From the NCBI RefSeq assembly GCF_026213295.1, contig NC_079432.1, forward strand, positions 15,186,761 to 15,250,760: a stretch of DNA of 64,000 bases, given 5' to 3'. The notes beneath the pieces were generated by a model, which made no database searches, was not told the origin of the DNA, and saw nothing but the letters and a program-made list of their open reading frames with translations. Positions 11,881-23,197 of this stretch are shown here, in pieces (positions within the stretch are counted from its first letter, which is position 1; each line of letters opens with the position of its first letter). The position numbers and the translations under genes were made by a program. This stretch comes from Gadus chalcogrammus (lineage: Eukaryota > Chordata > Actinopteri > Gadiformes > Gadidae).

Positions 11881-12137
11881 TATATGAACATGAAAATGTA
11901 TGTGCAAAAATCGAATCTCGCACAAACAAATCAATTCATCAACTTCCACTAAGCCAACAGAATCAATGTTGTGGGGTTGAGTATCGGGCCAGTGTGGGGA
12001 GGCAGAGAGGAGGGATGTTATATTGATGCCGTCGCCACGGGAACAGAACAACCTCTACAGTGCACAATCCGACAGGTCGAAACAGGACCGGGACAAGAGA
12101 CAGTGATGTATGGAGAGTGAGAGGCAGGTCGAAAAGA

Positions 12138-12243
<106 letters not shown>

Positions 12244-12255
12244 CAGGGGGATTGT

Positions 12256-12425
12256 TGTGGGAAAGAGAGGGAGAGAGAAAGAGAGAGTGAGTGTTTGTGT
12301 GTGAAAGAGAGAGCGGTAGATATGTTAGCAATGCGTAAAAGAGAGGCAATGCACAGAGACCAAGAGTGATAGAGAGCGAGAGCCAGAGAGAGAGAGAAAG
12401 AGAGAGAGAGCCAGAGAGAGAGAGA
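12256..12425. repeat. GA-rich imperfect repeat
   Basis: Several interrupted GA runs include the words GAGAGCCAGAGAGAGAGA, repeated with small changes. It is a purine-rich extension of the preceding GT tract. Confidence 0.8.
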
Positions 12426-12994
12426 TAAACAGCGGTAGTTTACAGAAGAGTGAAACAGGTGGTTGAATCCTAAAACAGAATAATGAAAGAGGAGAGAGTG
12501 GAATATAATGGATACTATCAACTAACATCCCGTATAAGACAGCCAATGGATTTCAACATAAGAGAGATCCCTCTACACACCTTTAGGTGATAAAGGTTTG
12601 ACAAGACTCTCGCTCTTTCTTATTAACTGCTATATGTTCATGTGTAAATAAGTGCATTCATATCATTAAAGTTTAGCATATTTTTTGGCTATAAAGAGAA
12701 AAAAATAGGTTGCAACCCGTAGGTGCTGCAAATCCCAGGTCCAACAAATGAAACAGTCTTTTCATACATTTTGCACTCTTCAAGATGTTGGCTGTGTGCT
12801 AATTAATTACTAATGTATGTGCATGTATATTCTGATCAAGCAAACACGTTGTAGAATTACAATACAGAAGAAGTATTAGGTGGCTTGCTGACAAGAACCA
12901 TGATGAACGACTTTATTTACAAATTGAAAACAAATGTATCACCAATGCTCCTGTGAGATACAAATTACATCACATAACATTTTCATTTTCTATG
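12426..12994. other. Unannotated sequence
   Basis: AT-rich sequence, no gene, RNA or repeat family recognised. Confidence 0.55.
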
Positions 12995-13112
12995 AAGTCA
13001 TTTACCAAAAGGCGACTTACAGCGAGTTAAAATACATGTCATTAAGGAACATGTAGGGCTCAACCCCTCTCAGCTGGGAGTGCGATCGGGGTCCTCAAAG
13101 GTTGAGGGCCAG
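12995..13112. repeat. Fragment of dispersed fish repeat (family 1)
   Basis: Contains GGCGACTTACAGCGAGTT, ATACATGTCATTAAGGAACA and CCTCTCAGCTGGGAGT in the order seen in the other family 1 fragments of this window. Confidence 0.6.
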
Positions 13113-13127
13113 TAGGCCAGAAGGTTT

Positions 13128-13312
13128 TAATCATTCTGAGTACAGTAGACTGTATTCAGAATGATCCAGACCTACTAGGCTACTGCTCTTAGAATGGTGA
13201 AACCCTATTGACCTACTGCTCTCAGAATGATGAAACCCTACTGACCTACTGCTCTCAGAATGATCATCCCTTCTGGTCTACTGTATTCACAACGATCGAG
13301 ACCCACTGTGCT
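13128..13312. repeat. Degenerate 36-38-bp tandem repeat
   Basis: About four to five units contain CTACTGCTCTCAGAATGATG and ACCCTACTGACCTA. The first part also forms an inverted repeat (13131-13146 with 13149-13164, one mismatch, 2-nt spacer). Confidence 0.75.
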
Positions 13313-13383
13313 AGGTCTGGACCATCATTACATGGACCTTGTAGTCCTTATTCCCACTCTAATGTCGTCAGTCTGGCTACGCG

Positions 13384-13428
13384 GCAGACAACACACAGGA
13401 GCAGAGTCTGCTCCTGTGTGTTGTCTGC
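13384..13428. repeat. Near-perfect 45-bp palindrome
   Basis: The arms 13384-13405 and 13407-13428 are exact reverse complements of 22 bp with one base between them. The arm begins GCAGACAACACACAGGAGC. No recognised element surrounds it. Confidence 0.95.
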
Positions 13429-13837
13429 AGACTCTGGCTCCGCCGAGCCGCTGACTGCACTCGACTATCCTGGCCCACATGATCACCTGCTGCGCCCCAC
13501 AGAGCAGCGCCGCTGTACCTCCCCGCCCGAGACGAGCTCTGTCAACAGCGAGACGCGCGGGACATAAGGACCTGCTCGGGCGCGACTCTCGTCTGAGAAA
13601 CAGAGGGTTGATGTGTGTGTGTACTGTGTGTGTACTGTGTGTGTGTGTGTGTCGTCTCGTCTTGTTGCCTCTCTCTCCGAGCAGCAGGAGATGACAACGT
13701 GGAGGAGGCCGGCGGGCTCCTTTAATCCCTTCGCATCTGGACGGCTGGCAGAGCATGTGCACCACGACGCACACTCCCACACACACGCACAGCGCTCCCA
13801 GCGTACAGTAGCTCAGACCCGCTCCCACACATGGTTT
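13429..13837. other. Unannotated sequence with short GT runs
   Basis: An imperfect GT run lies at 13608-13652. The sequence on both sides is relatively GC-rich. Overlapping ORFs on both strands (for example 13328-14011 minus) run through the palindrome and GT/CA runs and are not supported. Confidence 0.5.
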
Positions 13838-13907
13838 ATGTGGAGCACATTGAGGCTGCTGCCTGGAGTATGAAATGTGCCACATAAATAATGTTGACTT
13901 GACTTGA
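13838..13907 (+). mobile_element. 3' tail of an L2-type LINE or LINE-tailed SINE
   Basis: The words GAGCACATTGAGGCTGC, ATGAAATGTGCCACATAAAT and AATGTTGACTTGACTTGAC match the pattern known for fish L2-like 3' tails (GAGxxCTTTGAGG, GCxxTATAAATAAA, then short tail repeats). The short TTGAC repeats at the end are typical of such tails. No body of the LINE is present here. Confidence 0.65.
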
Positions 13908-14060
13908 CACACACGCACACACACAAGGGTATAAACATACATACACACACACATTTTTTGTACACACGCACACACACATACAAGCGTATATACATACACA
14001 CACTCACACATTTATACACACACGCACACATGCATACGCACACACCAACTTACACACAAG
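13907..14060. repeat. Imperfect (CA)n with a tandem 60-bp substructure
   Basis: CA runs are interrupted by GTATAAACATACATACACAC and GTATATACATACACACAC. The two halves look like a local duplication of one CA/TA-containing unit. The tract begins directly at the LINE tail. Confidence 0.8.
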
Positions 14061-14288
14061 CGTGCTTCACCAGGCTGTGTCTGAAGAAAAAAAATGAACT
14101 GGGGATTTTCCTGAAGGATTCCGGTTGCAGCGTTCTGATTGGTCAAAGGATTGCGGGGGCTGCCGGAAAAGAAGGGTTGTTTCACCGTAGGAGGTTCTGG
14201 GTTCGATTTGTGACGGGTGGGATTTACACGGCCCGCCCCCTCGATGACAGCTTCTAACCACTTGTCCTTGAGCGAGCGCTGCCTCCTA
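14061..14288. other. Unannotated sequence with a possible tRNA-like box B
   Basis: GGTTCTGGGTTCGATTTG at about 14191-14208 resembles an internal polymerase III box B, but no box A or tRNA fold is visible around it. It could be the remnant of a SINE head. Confidence 0.35.
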
Positions 14289-14328
14289 CCTCAGTGATGG
14301 ACTTTGATGGCAAAGTCCATCACTGAGG
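14289..14328. repeat. Perfect inverted repeat, 18-bp arms
   Basis: CCTCAGTGATGGACTTTG at 14289-14306 pairs exactly with 14311-14328 across a 4-nt loop (ATGG). It would form a stable hairpin in single-stranded DNA or RNA. Confidence 0.95.
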
Positions 14329-15036
<708 letters not shown>

Positions 15037-15167
15037 AGGGGCTGGGTTTAGTTTGTGTATCAGTCGGTGTATTGATCTGTGTGCGCTTTGGTGTATGTTT
15101 ATGTCAGTTTCTACCTGTGTTTGGATGTGTGTGCGTATGGTGTCTGTGTCTAACTGTTTATTGCTTG

Positions 15168-15168
<1 letters not shown>

Positions 15169-15209
<41 letters not shown>
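15169..15209. repeat. (CTGT)n tetranucleotide repeat
   Basis: About ten uninterrupted CTGT units. Confidence 0.95.
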
Positions 15210-15669
<460 letters not shown>

Positions 15670-16695
15670 ATGTGTGCTTGCGTTTGTGTGTGTATGTGAT
15701 TATGTCTTGTCTTTGTGTAGCCTACTTGCTATGCTTTAGGGAACCAAAAACGTATTGAGGAAAACACAAACAGTCTTCTTGTTTTTCCTAAAGTCGAGAC
15801 ACACGGTGGGACTGCTAGTACTTTCAGACACACGGTCTCAATCCGGCAGCCTTTGAGTACTCCTCTTTCAAATAAGCGGAGAATAAGAATCATGTGAAAA
15901 CCAACAGTAGCAAAAGAATGCAGCACTCTGCGGGGAACCCAGCAGCTAATCCTAGTTAGCGCTCCTGCCTTTCCCCTAACAATCAGGTTACGCCAGACAA
16001 ATGATCCCTCATTAAGATGCAATTAATTACAACGTTCCATATTCATGACGATAAACAGCATTAGCATCACAGGAGCTAGCAAAGCAATCGAGCTCACGCC
16101 ACCCAAACACTGTCACTCATCAAACGTTGCTAAATATAGACCCTGCTTCGCGGGCGCTTCCGCAGTCGGGAATTAGAGAACGTTGGAGCCTGGTGCGTCG
16201 CAGGGACAGCAGGACGCGTCTTTGTCAACACACAACTCCCAGGCATTGGTTTGGAGAGGGCCGGGGAATGGACTAGCAACATATTATTATTTACAACAAA
16301 CACACCCAGGGGAGAGAGGAGGAAGTGATTATATACTGAGGCCTCAATCTAAAAAAAGACAGCATGAAACCACACTCAGAGTGTGTCTCATTTCCAAAAT
16401 CCATCGTGTTTGCAAGGAAAACCAGAAAAACTGTTGATGTTGAGCTTGCCAATTCCAATCAGTTAGAAAAAGTCACAAAAATAACGAACTAAAATGAACG
16501 TTTTTATCGCAATTATTGGCCTATTTAGGTGAAATGGTGGTTAATGCGGCTTGAGCTGACAAGGTAAGAGACATATTTGATTCCACGGTGCGTTAAACAT
16601 CAACCATTGCTCATAGTTACATTTCAAGGTGTTTGCCATCTTCACAGGCTTAACATCTCAGCTTAATGTTTCCTAAAGGATTTCCTTGGTGTTTT
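15670..16695. other. Unannotated sequence, candidate conserved non-coding block
   Basis: No gene is recognised. The part at about 15950-16100 holds several ATTA-core homeodomain-like words (CAATTAATTACAA, CATTAGCATCA) in otherwise unique sequence. This could be regulatory, but base composition alone is weak evidence. Confidence 0.35.
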
Positions 16696-16870
16696 ATACC
16701 ATGTCTTATCCTCTGGGGTGCAGGATAGTGTCGTGTTGGGATGTCTGCCTCCCCACGGAGGGGCGGGTCTGATTCCTGTCTGTAGGCATCCTCCAGTAAC
16801 CCCAAGATGCCCTGACCACAGCTCTAACTCCCAACTGAAGTTTAGCTTCCCTCTTTCCTTCCAGGAACTG
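16696..16870. mobile_element. Possible old SINE fragment
   Basis: A box-B-like word, GGGTCTGATTCCTG, near 16765 is followed by GCATCCTCCAGTAACCCCAA and GATGCCCTGACCACAGCTC. The order (polymerase III-like box, then a fixed body) suggests a decayed SINE. No second copy is present in the window to confirm it. Confidence 0.3.
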
Positions 16871-17190
16871 CAGATTGCACCGTAGGTGTTAATCGCAAAT
16901 AACACTTTCGATGACTTGCTCACATTGCCCGCTGTGTTGGTAACACATGCCAACTTACGAGCGCTACTGTGAACAAGCCACACCACTGCTCCGCTTCTGT
17001 AATCTTGGCTGCGTACGTCCTCGCTCTGAAGTGTCGTGCTGATAACGCGCGCCAGCTGTTGTTTCTCCAGGCCCTGCAGAACTCAGTTCCCCGGAACGCT
17101 GTGACTTTCTGTTAGCCTGTCTCCCTTTAGGTCCTTCCTACCCTGGGAGAAACTTTGAAACATCACTCTCTCTGCAGTTACCCCCCCGAC
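16871..17190. other. Unannotated sequence
   Basis: Plain sequence leading into the pyrimidine array. Nothing is recognised. Confidence 0.5.
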
Positions 17191-17992
17191 CGTCCCCCGC
17201 CTCAGCCAGACCTCTCCTCTCTCCTCCTCTACCTCCTCCTCACCTCCCCTCCTTCCTCCTCTCCTCCTCTCCTCCTCTCTCTGTCTCCTCCTCTCCTCTC
17301 GTCCCTCCTCTCCTCCTACTCCACCTCCTCCTCTCCTCTCCTCCCTCTTCCATCCCTCGTTCCTCCTCCTCTCCTCTCCCTCTCCTCCATCCCTCGTTCC
17401 TCCTCCTCTCCTCTCCTCCCTTTTCCATCCTTCGTTCTTCCTCCTCTCCTCTCCTCCCTCTTCCATCCTTCGTTCCTCCTCCTCTCCTCTCCTCCCTCTT
17501 CCATCCCTCGTTCCTCCTCCTCTCCTCTCCTCCCTCTTCCATCCCTCGTTCCTCCTCCTCTCCTCTCCCTCTCCTCCATCCCTCGTTCCTCCTCCTCTCC
17601 TCTCCTCTCCTCCTTCCTCCTCTCCTCCTCTCTCCACTCTCCTCCTCTCCTCTCGTCCCTCCTCTCCTCCTACTCCACCTCCTCCTCTCCTCTCCTCCCT
17701 CTTCCATCCCTCATTCCTCCTCCTCTCCTCTCCCTCGCCTCCATCCCTCGTTCCTCCTCCTCTCCTCTCCTCCCTCTTCCATCCCTCGTTCCTCCTCCTC
17801 TCCTCTCCCTCTCCTCCATCCCTCGTTCCTCCTCCTCTCCTCTCCTCCCTCTTCCATCCCTCGTTCCTCCTCCTCTCCTCTCCTCCCTCTTCCATCCCTC
17901 GTTCCTCCTCCTCTCCCCTCCTCCCTCTTCCATCCTTCGTTCCTCCTCCTCTCCTCTCCCTCCTCTTCCATCTCTTCCATTCCACCCCTCTC
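17191..17992. repeat. 800-bp pyrimidine-rich minisatellite, unit 36-39 bp
   Basis: Units such as CTTCCATCCCTCGTTCCTCC followed by TCCTCTCCTCTCC repeat about 20 times, with blocks that share the same unit variants. Only occasional A and G bases (in CCATCC and TCGTT) break the pyrimidine strand. ORFs up to 304 codons on both strands (Ser/Pro-rich or Glu/Arg/Gly-rich) are artefacts of this composition. Long mirror-like polypyrimidine tracts are known to form triplex DNA. Confidence 0.93.
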
Positions 17993-18249
17993 ATCCTTCT
18001 CCAGCTCCTCTGAAGGGGAGGAAGATAAAGAGGCCGCCCTGGCAGATGGGACAGCAGGAGTCTTCATAAAGCTGGTGATATGTGGGGTCGATCAAATGTA
18101 ACCTTTCCGGTACCGCGGGAGATGAGAAGAATGTCTGAATTGGCGGAATCACACCTCGTCCCATGGCTGTCCGAGGTCGTCGGTCTCGCTGGGACACATC
18201 GGCCACTTACTGCTTTCCAATCACAGCAAAGCAATAATAAAGTAACATA
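17993..18249. other. Unannotated sequence
   Basis: A short unique stretch between the pyrimidine array and a CA run. No gene is seen. Confidence 0.5.
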
Positions 18250-18297
18250 GACACACACACACACACACTCACAATGACACACACACACACACAGACA
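18250..18297. repeat. Interrupted (CA)n microsatellite
   Basis: Two CA runs are separated by TCACAATGA. Confidence 0.9.
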
Positions 18298-18387
18298 ACA
18301 AGTTCATTTGATGCTATTACGATTTTATCTACCAGATTCCGAAGATTAAAAAAACTTTTTATATACTTGGACCTCCTCCTCAATCAT

Positions 18388-18487
18388 NNNNNNNNNNNNN
18401 NNNNNNNNNNNNNNNNNNNNNNNNNNNNNNNNNNNNNNNNNNNNNNNNNNNNNNNNNNNNNNNNNNNNNNNNNNNNNNNNNNNNNNN
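18388..18487. other. Assembly gap, 100 N
   Basis: Exactly 100 N bases, a conventional placeholder for a gap of unknown size. The right side resumes inside a GA tract, so an unresolved GA microsatellite is the likely cause. Confidence 0.99.
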
Positions 18488-18510
18488 GAGAGAGAGAGAG
18501 AGAGAGAGAG
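18488..18510. repeat. (GA)n at gap edge
   Basis: A GA tract begins at the first base after the gap, so its true length is unknown. Confidence 0.95.
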
Positions 18511-18668
18511 TAGATACAATGTGTATGTAAGTGTGTTTGTGTGTTGGGTTGAGGCAAAGTGCAAATTAATTAGCTGAGAGAAGGGAGGATTATCCAGCGT
18601 GTTCTTTAAACAAATACAAAAGACCTGAAGCTCATTGCACTCAGAACAATATTTTCATACACTGAGGA

Positions 18669-18886
18669 GCTCTCTCTCTCTCTTTCTATCTCCATGTTTC
18701 TCTCCTACGCTCTGTCTCTCTCTACCTCTCTTTGTCTCTCTCTTTATCTTTTTCATTCCCCTCTGCAATCTCACTCTCTGTCTCTGTTTGTCAGTCTCTT
18801 ATGTTTTACTCTCTGTCTCTCTCTCTCTTTCTCCCTCCCTCTCTCATTCCTCTCTCTCTCCATCCTTTCCTCCCTCTCTCTCCACG

Positions 18887-18927
<41 letters not shown>

Positions 18928-18971
18928 ACCTATCTCTCTCTCTCTCTCTGTCTCTCTTCCCCCTCTCTCTG

Positions 18972-19064
<93 letters not shown>
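18669..19064. repeat. TC-rich simple repeat, 396 bp
   Basis: Imperfect TC-rich sequence becomes a pure (TC)n tract at 18978-19064. Ser-Leu and Arg-Glu frames across it are artefacts. Confidence 0.95.
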
Positions 19065-19066
<2 letters not shown>

Positions 19067-19139
19067 CTGTGAACACACCCTGTCTCCGTTTGAACCGCGC
19101 CGCGCCTCCTTATGTAAGAATGTCTCATCCAGGGGAAAA

Positions 19140-19512
19140 CAAGAAGAGTAGTGAGAGGTATAGGGAGGGACGGGGTGGGGGAGGAGGGGACAGAGCGGGG
19201 GGGAGGAGGGACGGGTGGGGGGGAGGAGGGGGTTGGGGGGAGGAGGGGACAGAGCGGGGGGGAGGAGGGACAGGTGGAGAGGGACTGGGGGGGAGGGGAC
19301 AGAGCGGGGGGGGAGGAGGGACGGGTGGAGGGGAGGAGGGACGGGTGGGGGGGAGGAGGGACGGGTGGGGGGGGGGAGGGATGGGTGGGGGGGAGGGAGG
19401 ACGGGCGGGGGGGACTGGGGGGGGTTTGGGACAGAGTGGGGGGGTGGAGGGACAGAGCGGGGGGGTGGAGGGACGGGTGGGGGAGGAGGGGGCAGAGCGG
19501 GGGGGTGGAGGG
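19140..19512 (+). repeat. G-rich minisatellite with quadruplex potential
   Basis: Units built from GGGGGGAGGAGGGAC plus GGGTGGG or AGAGCGGG, about 20-24 bp each, repeat roughly 17 times. The plus strand carries dozens of G-runs of three or more with short spacers, the known requirement for G-quadruplexes. Gly-rich (plus) and Pro-rich (minus) ORFs up to 402 codons cross it and are not supported as genes. Confidence 0.92.
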
Positions 19513-19720
19513 GAGCAAATGATTGACAGAGAGGGGGGAAGGGGGAGAGACAGGAAGATGGATGGAGAGAGAGCGAGGCAGAGAGGGACAGGGAAGGGAG
19601 GTTTGAGAGAAGGATGGATGGAGAGTGAGAGATTAAGGGAGAGAGAGACGGGGAGGGGAGGTGCAGGGGGGGGAGATTGATGAATGAAGGGAGTACGTTA
19701 AGGAGGTGGGGAGGGAAAGA

Positions 19721-19992
19721 GAGGGATGAAGGATGGAGGGAGGTAGAGAGATGAATGAAAAGAGAGATGAAGGATGGAGGGAGGTAGAGAGATGAATGAT
19801 AAGAGAGAGAAGAAGGATGGAGGGAGGTAGAGAGATGAATGATAAGAGAGATGAAGGATGGAGGGAGGTAGAGAGATGAATGATAAGAGAGAGAAGAAGG
19901 ATGGAGGGAGGTAGAGAGATGAATGATAAGAGAGATGAAGGATGGAGGGAGGTAGAGAGATGAATGATAAGAGAGAGAAGAAGGATGGCGAT
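19721..19992. repeat. Minisatellite with alternating 41- and 43-bp units
   Basis: GGATGGAGGGAGGTAGAGAG recurs with starts at 19731, 19772, 19815, 19856, 19899 and 19940, and a last partial start at 19983. The spacings alternate 41, 43, 41, 43, 41, 43. The two unit types differ in the join (GAGATGAAGGATGG against GAGAAGAAGGATGG), so the true unit is an 84-bp dimer present three times. Confidence 0.93.
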
Positions 19993-20891
19993 CGAGGCAT
20001 TGGATGGAGGGAGGGTGGGGGATGAAAATAAGGAAGGATGGATGGATGGGGGAGAAGGGGAGAGAGGAGTGATAGATGGACAGAGGGGGTAAGGGGTCAG
20101 GCCTTATCCCCGCTGAGTAAGGAGTGATCACCACAGGCGAAGGTCAGGCGGCCGTTTACCCTGTTCAGTCCTCCTCGCGGCCCCAGTCTCGTTACCGTCG
20201 ACACCCATCATTGTTCAGGAAAGCTGTGATCGGTGTGCTCCGACCAATCAGTTGCGATCGCCTGCAGGCCGTTGCCACGACGCCTGCGTGAATCTCAACA
20301 CACTCACGATGACTGATAACTGAATTCTGAAAAGGAAAGAAAATAACCCAAAGATTGTGATTGTGAATTGTCCTGACGTAGAGGACATCCCAGGACATAA
20401 TCTGTACACAATCCCACCGGACCACTCAGACATCGGAAAAAAAATTCTTGCCGCAAACCGACGTGAGGGTTATCTGTTGTCTAAACAGAGAGAGACGGAA
20501 TCAGAACGACGGCTTCCTGTCTCCTTCGTCTCCAAGGAGATAGAAGATGATGTTTTGGCAATATCTATCGTGTGTGTCCTTGTGTGGGTCAATGTCTGCG
20601 TGTCTCGGGGCTTGGGGTTATGTCCTGCCACCGGACAACGGTCGTCTTGTATTTGTCTGGAAGACGTGATCGGATCTGTCCGTAGCCTGGCCCGGCCCAG
20701 AGGAGAGACACCCTGTCCAATCACGGCCTCCGTCCGCTGGGAACGCAGTTGTCTGCTTCCAGGAAGCTTGTCTCCAAAGGGCCAGGAGATGAAGGTCAGA
20801 ATGGGCCTCATACACCTAGTCTCGCCATCTTGGTTCAATCTGGTTCTGAATTCCCGGCTAGCGTTTAGAACAAAGTTGGCTGCAAGGTGAC
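19993..20891. other. Unannotated sequence
   Basis: Purine-rich to about 20090, then mixed sequence of ordinary complexity. Open frames at 20357-20890 (177 codons, plus) and 20470-20961 (163 codons, minus) overlap on opposite strands. Neither has a domain I recognise. The minus-strand frame also enters the adjacent LTR, so I do not call a gene. Confidence 0.45.
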
Positions 20892-21508
20892 TGTTACGAC
20901 CCCCTAAACCCCCTACGGGTAGAGAGGAGGTCACACAAGACAACTCATATAGTACAGACACAAGTAAACAAAGGGTTCATTGCAACAACCGATATTTATC
21001 CAGCCCAAGATAGGTCAGAGAAGCTACAGTCAGGGTGAGTCGGGGCTAAAATAACAAACAGACTTAACTAAAAACTAAATAATCACTCTAACAGCTCAAA
21101 GGATATACAGAAGGGAAGTCTAGCTCTCTAGCTCAGGAAAGGCCACTCACCGTTACCAGCTTCCTACAAGATGGCCAAAACTTAAATAAACCTTAAACAC
21201 ATGAGGCCAAATATGGCAACATGTAGATACGGCCAAGGAATCTGAAGAAGTTAACAGTGGCAACAAACCTCAGACAGTTGACAAAACATAGCAAACAGGC
21301 AGGGACTTCCAACAGGGGCTCAGATAGGCGCCAGGTGGAACGGTGAGGCCTTTTAGCGGGCGGCTTGGCTCGCTTGGTTAGCCCTCACCAATGAAACCAG
21401 CAGGACTCCAGAGCCGCCATATATTTGTAGTCCTACAATAAAGGACAGGGAGAGGAAAAGAGTTACGGGGGTAAAACCAAAACCCCACAAATACGTAGAC
21501 ACGTAACA
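20892..21508. mobile_element. Solo LTR, gypsy-like retrotransposon
   Basis: The 617-bp block starts TGTTACGACC and ends ACACGTAACA, giving a perfect 7-bp terminal inverted repeat (TGTTACG/CGTAACA) with the TG...CA ends of an LTR. It is flanked by GTGAC (20887-20891) and GTGTC (21509-21513), a 5-bp target-site duplication with one mismatch. This length of duplication is usual for gypsy and related elements. No gag, pol or second LTR follows on either side within several kb, so this is a solo LTR left by recombination. Transcription orientation is unclear: an ATATATGG-like TATA word is on the minus strand and an AATAAA is on the plus strand. Confidence 0.75.
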
Positions 21509-21513
21509 GTGTC

Positions 21514-21994
21514 CAAGCCCCATAACGTCTGAGGATGTAGTCTCAATCCTTACAAACATCAGCCAAAACTGATTATTGAAACGGTACCCTCTGTTATGTT
21601 TGACCTTATTATGAACACCAATTAACAACCTTCTTTAAAACCTAAAATACCTTTAAGAAAAGCATTTGCTGCTTTGCATGTTATTGCTTTGATTCATTAA
21701 TTATTATCTTGACCTGCATTTGTAGTTCAATGTATTAATTGCTATATTTTAATTAGATGTCCAGCTTTAGTTGCATAACTCTCTTTTTATTATCTATAAT
21801 AAAAACTTGTTATAATTTTTTTGAACATTAATATCATTCTTCACAAGGTAACCTACTCAACTCCACCTTCATACATTATGCTAGAACAATAGTTCAAATG
21901 TATGAACGACCTTTCTATCCACACTTTTATGGATAAAAGAAGGAACCCCATACACACAAATTATTGCCATAATTATCATAATTATTTTGAACAG
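21514..21994. other. AT-rich unannotated sequence
   Basis: Strongly AT-rich, no repeat family or gene recognised. Confidence 0.55.
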
Positions 21995-22330
21995 CATAGC
22001 AACCAAAAATATCACCCTAGCAACCAACCAGAAACCAATAGAAACCATCTAAAATATCAACTATCAATCGCCCAGAAGAACCAAGCAACCCCTTAGAGAA
22101 CTATAACAACCACCAACACATGCTAGCAGCCATTAAAAACACCATAGCAACCAGCCAAAATACCCTAGCATCCAGCCAGAAAACTATAAAAAACCACCAA
22201 GAACACCCCAGCAACCTCCCATCCCCCCCTAGCAACTCCATTACACCAGAGCAGCCACCGAGAGCAATATATTAACCTATATTAGCACTATATTAACACC
22301 CACCAAGCAACACATATAACACTGTAGCAG
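21995..22330. repeat. Degenerate CCCTAGCAACCA-type tandem repeat
   Basis: The words CCTAGCAACCA, CATAGCAACC, CCAGCCAGAAAACTAT, AACCACCAA and similar recur at 20-35-bp intervals. The array is decayed and irregular. Short CCTAGCAACC arrays of this kind are familiar from fish genomes. Confidence 0.65.
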
Positions 22331-23197
22331 CAACCCTAAAAACAAAAGCACAACTTCACACGTCACCAGCGTTATTTTCAGCAAGACGAACACAACATTT
22401 CCTCTGAAAATTGTTAGAGGCCTTTTAAGTTCAATTTTATCTATTTATTTCCCAATTGAATGGACATGTTCCATTGGCAGCTTGGAGGCTCATATCTAAT
22501 CCCTCGTCCTTCAGGTCAGTTGGCCATGGCAGTGACCTCCATCTCAAGACCACCGCATCCTTTCGTATCCTCCTCCTCCTCTTCTGGGAAGGTTATGGAC
22601 ACAATGGACTCCTGAAGCACTTTGCATGTGTTTCATTTTTTATTTAACGGTCCATTCATGAAAGAGAGCTTCCTCCTGTGTCTCTGGCGGGATTCGTCAT
22701 AGCAACCAGAACGGAATGTGACGCAAGGGAGAGCTAGACGCGAGGCCACAACACAAGGGAAGGACTCTACAGTCCTAACTTCACTCTCATCTCCACCCTT
22801 GACTCTCTCCCCATCCTCCACCCACCGCACAGCTCCCAGCCGCTGGAGTTTTTAGTAGTGATGAAAAATGATTTATTTTAAGACACTCTCGACAGAAAAG
22901 TACTTGGTTTAATGGGGCATGATCCTGGGAGGACATCTGGCACACACACAGGCAGCATCCACCAAGATAATTCAATGATACAATGTACGTTTGAGATCTT
23001 TATGGGGAGACATCACATCGTAGGCATCAACATGAAGGCATGTAGGCGTGATATAAACAAACCCTCTGACTGTTTAAACTGGGACTGGGATAAATACACA
23101 TACTGGTGATCTTACCTAATTAGCACCACAAAGTCATTGAGGATTTACTCATTAAAGGAGTGAATGGGGTGGATCATTGGGTTGGAAAGGTTGACTA
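22331..23197. other. Unannotated sequence
   Basis: Mixed-composition sequence without recognisable genes. Small ORFs at 22456-22647 and 22787-22975 are unsupported. Confidence 0.55.

Noticed and set aside
17083..18069. Overlapping ORFs of about 300 codons on both strands
   Set aside because: They lie wholly in the pyrimidine-rich minisatellite, translate to Ser/Pro or Glu/Arg/Gly low complexity and are open in several frames at once.
18694..20134. ORFs of 328 (plus) and 402 (minus) codons
   Set aside because: They run from TC repeat through the G-rich array and the 41/43-bp array. The composition explains the absence of stops, and no domain is present.
20357..20961. Opposed ORFs of 177 and 163 codons as a gene
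   Set aside because: No domain is recognised, the minus-strand frame runs into the LTR, and no splice or promoter context supports them.
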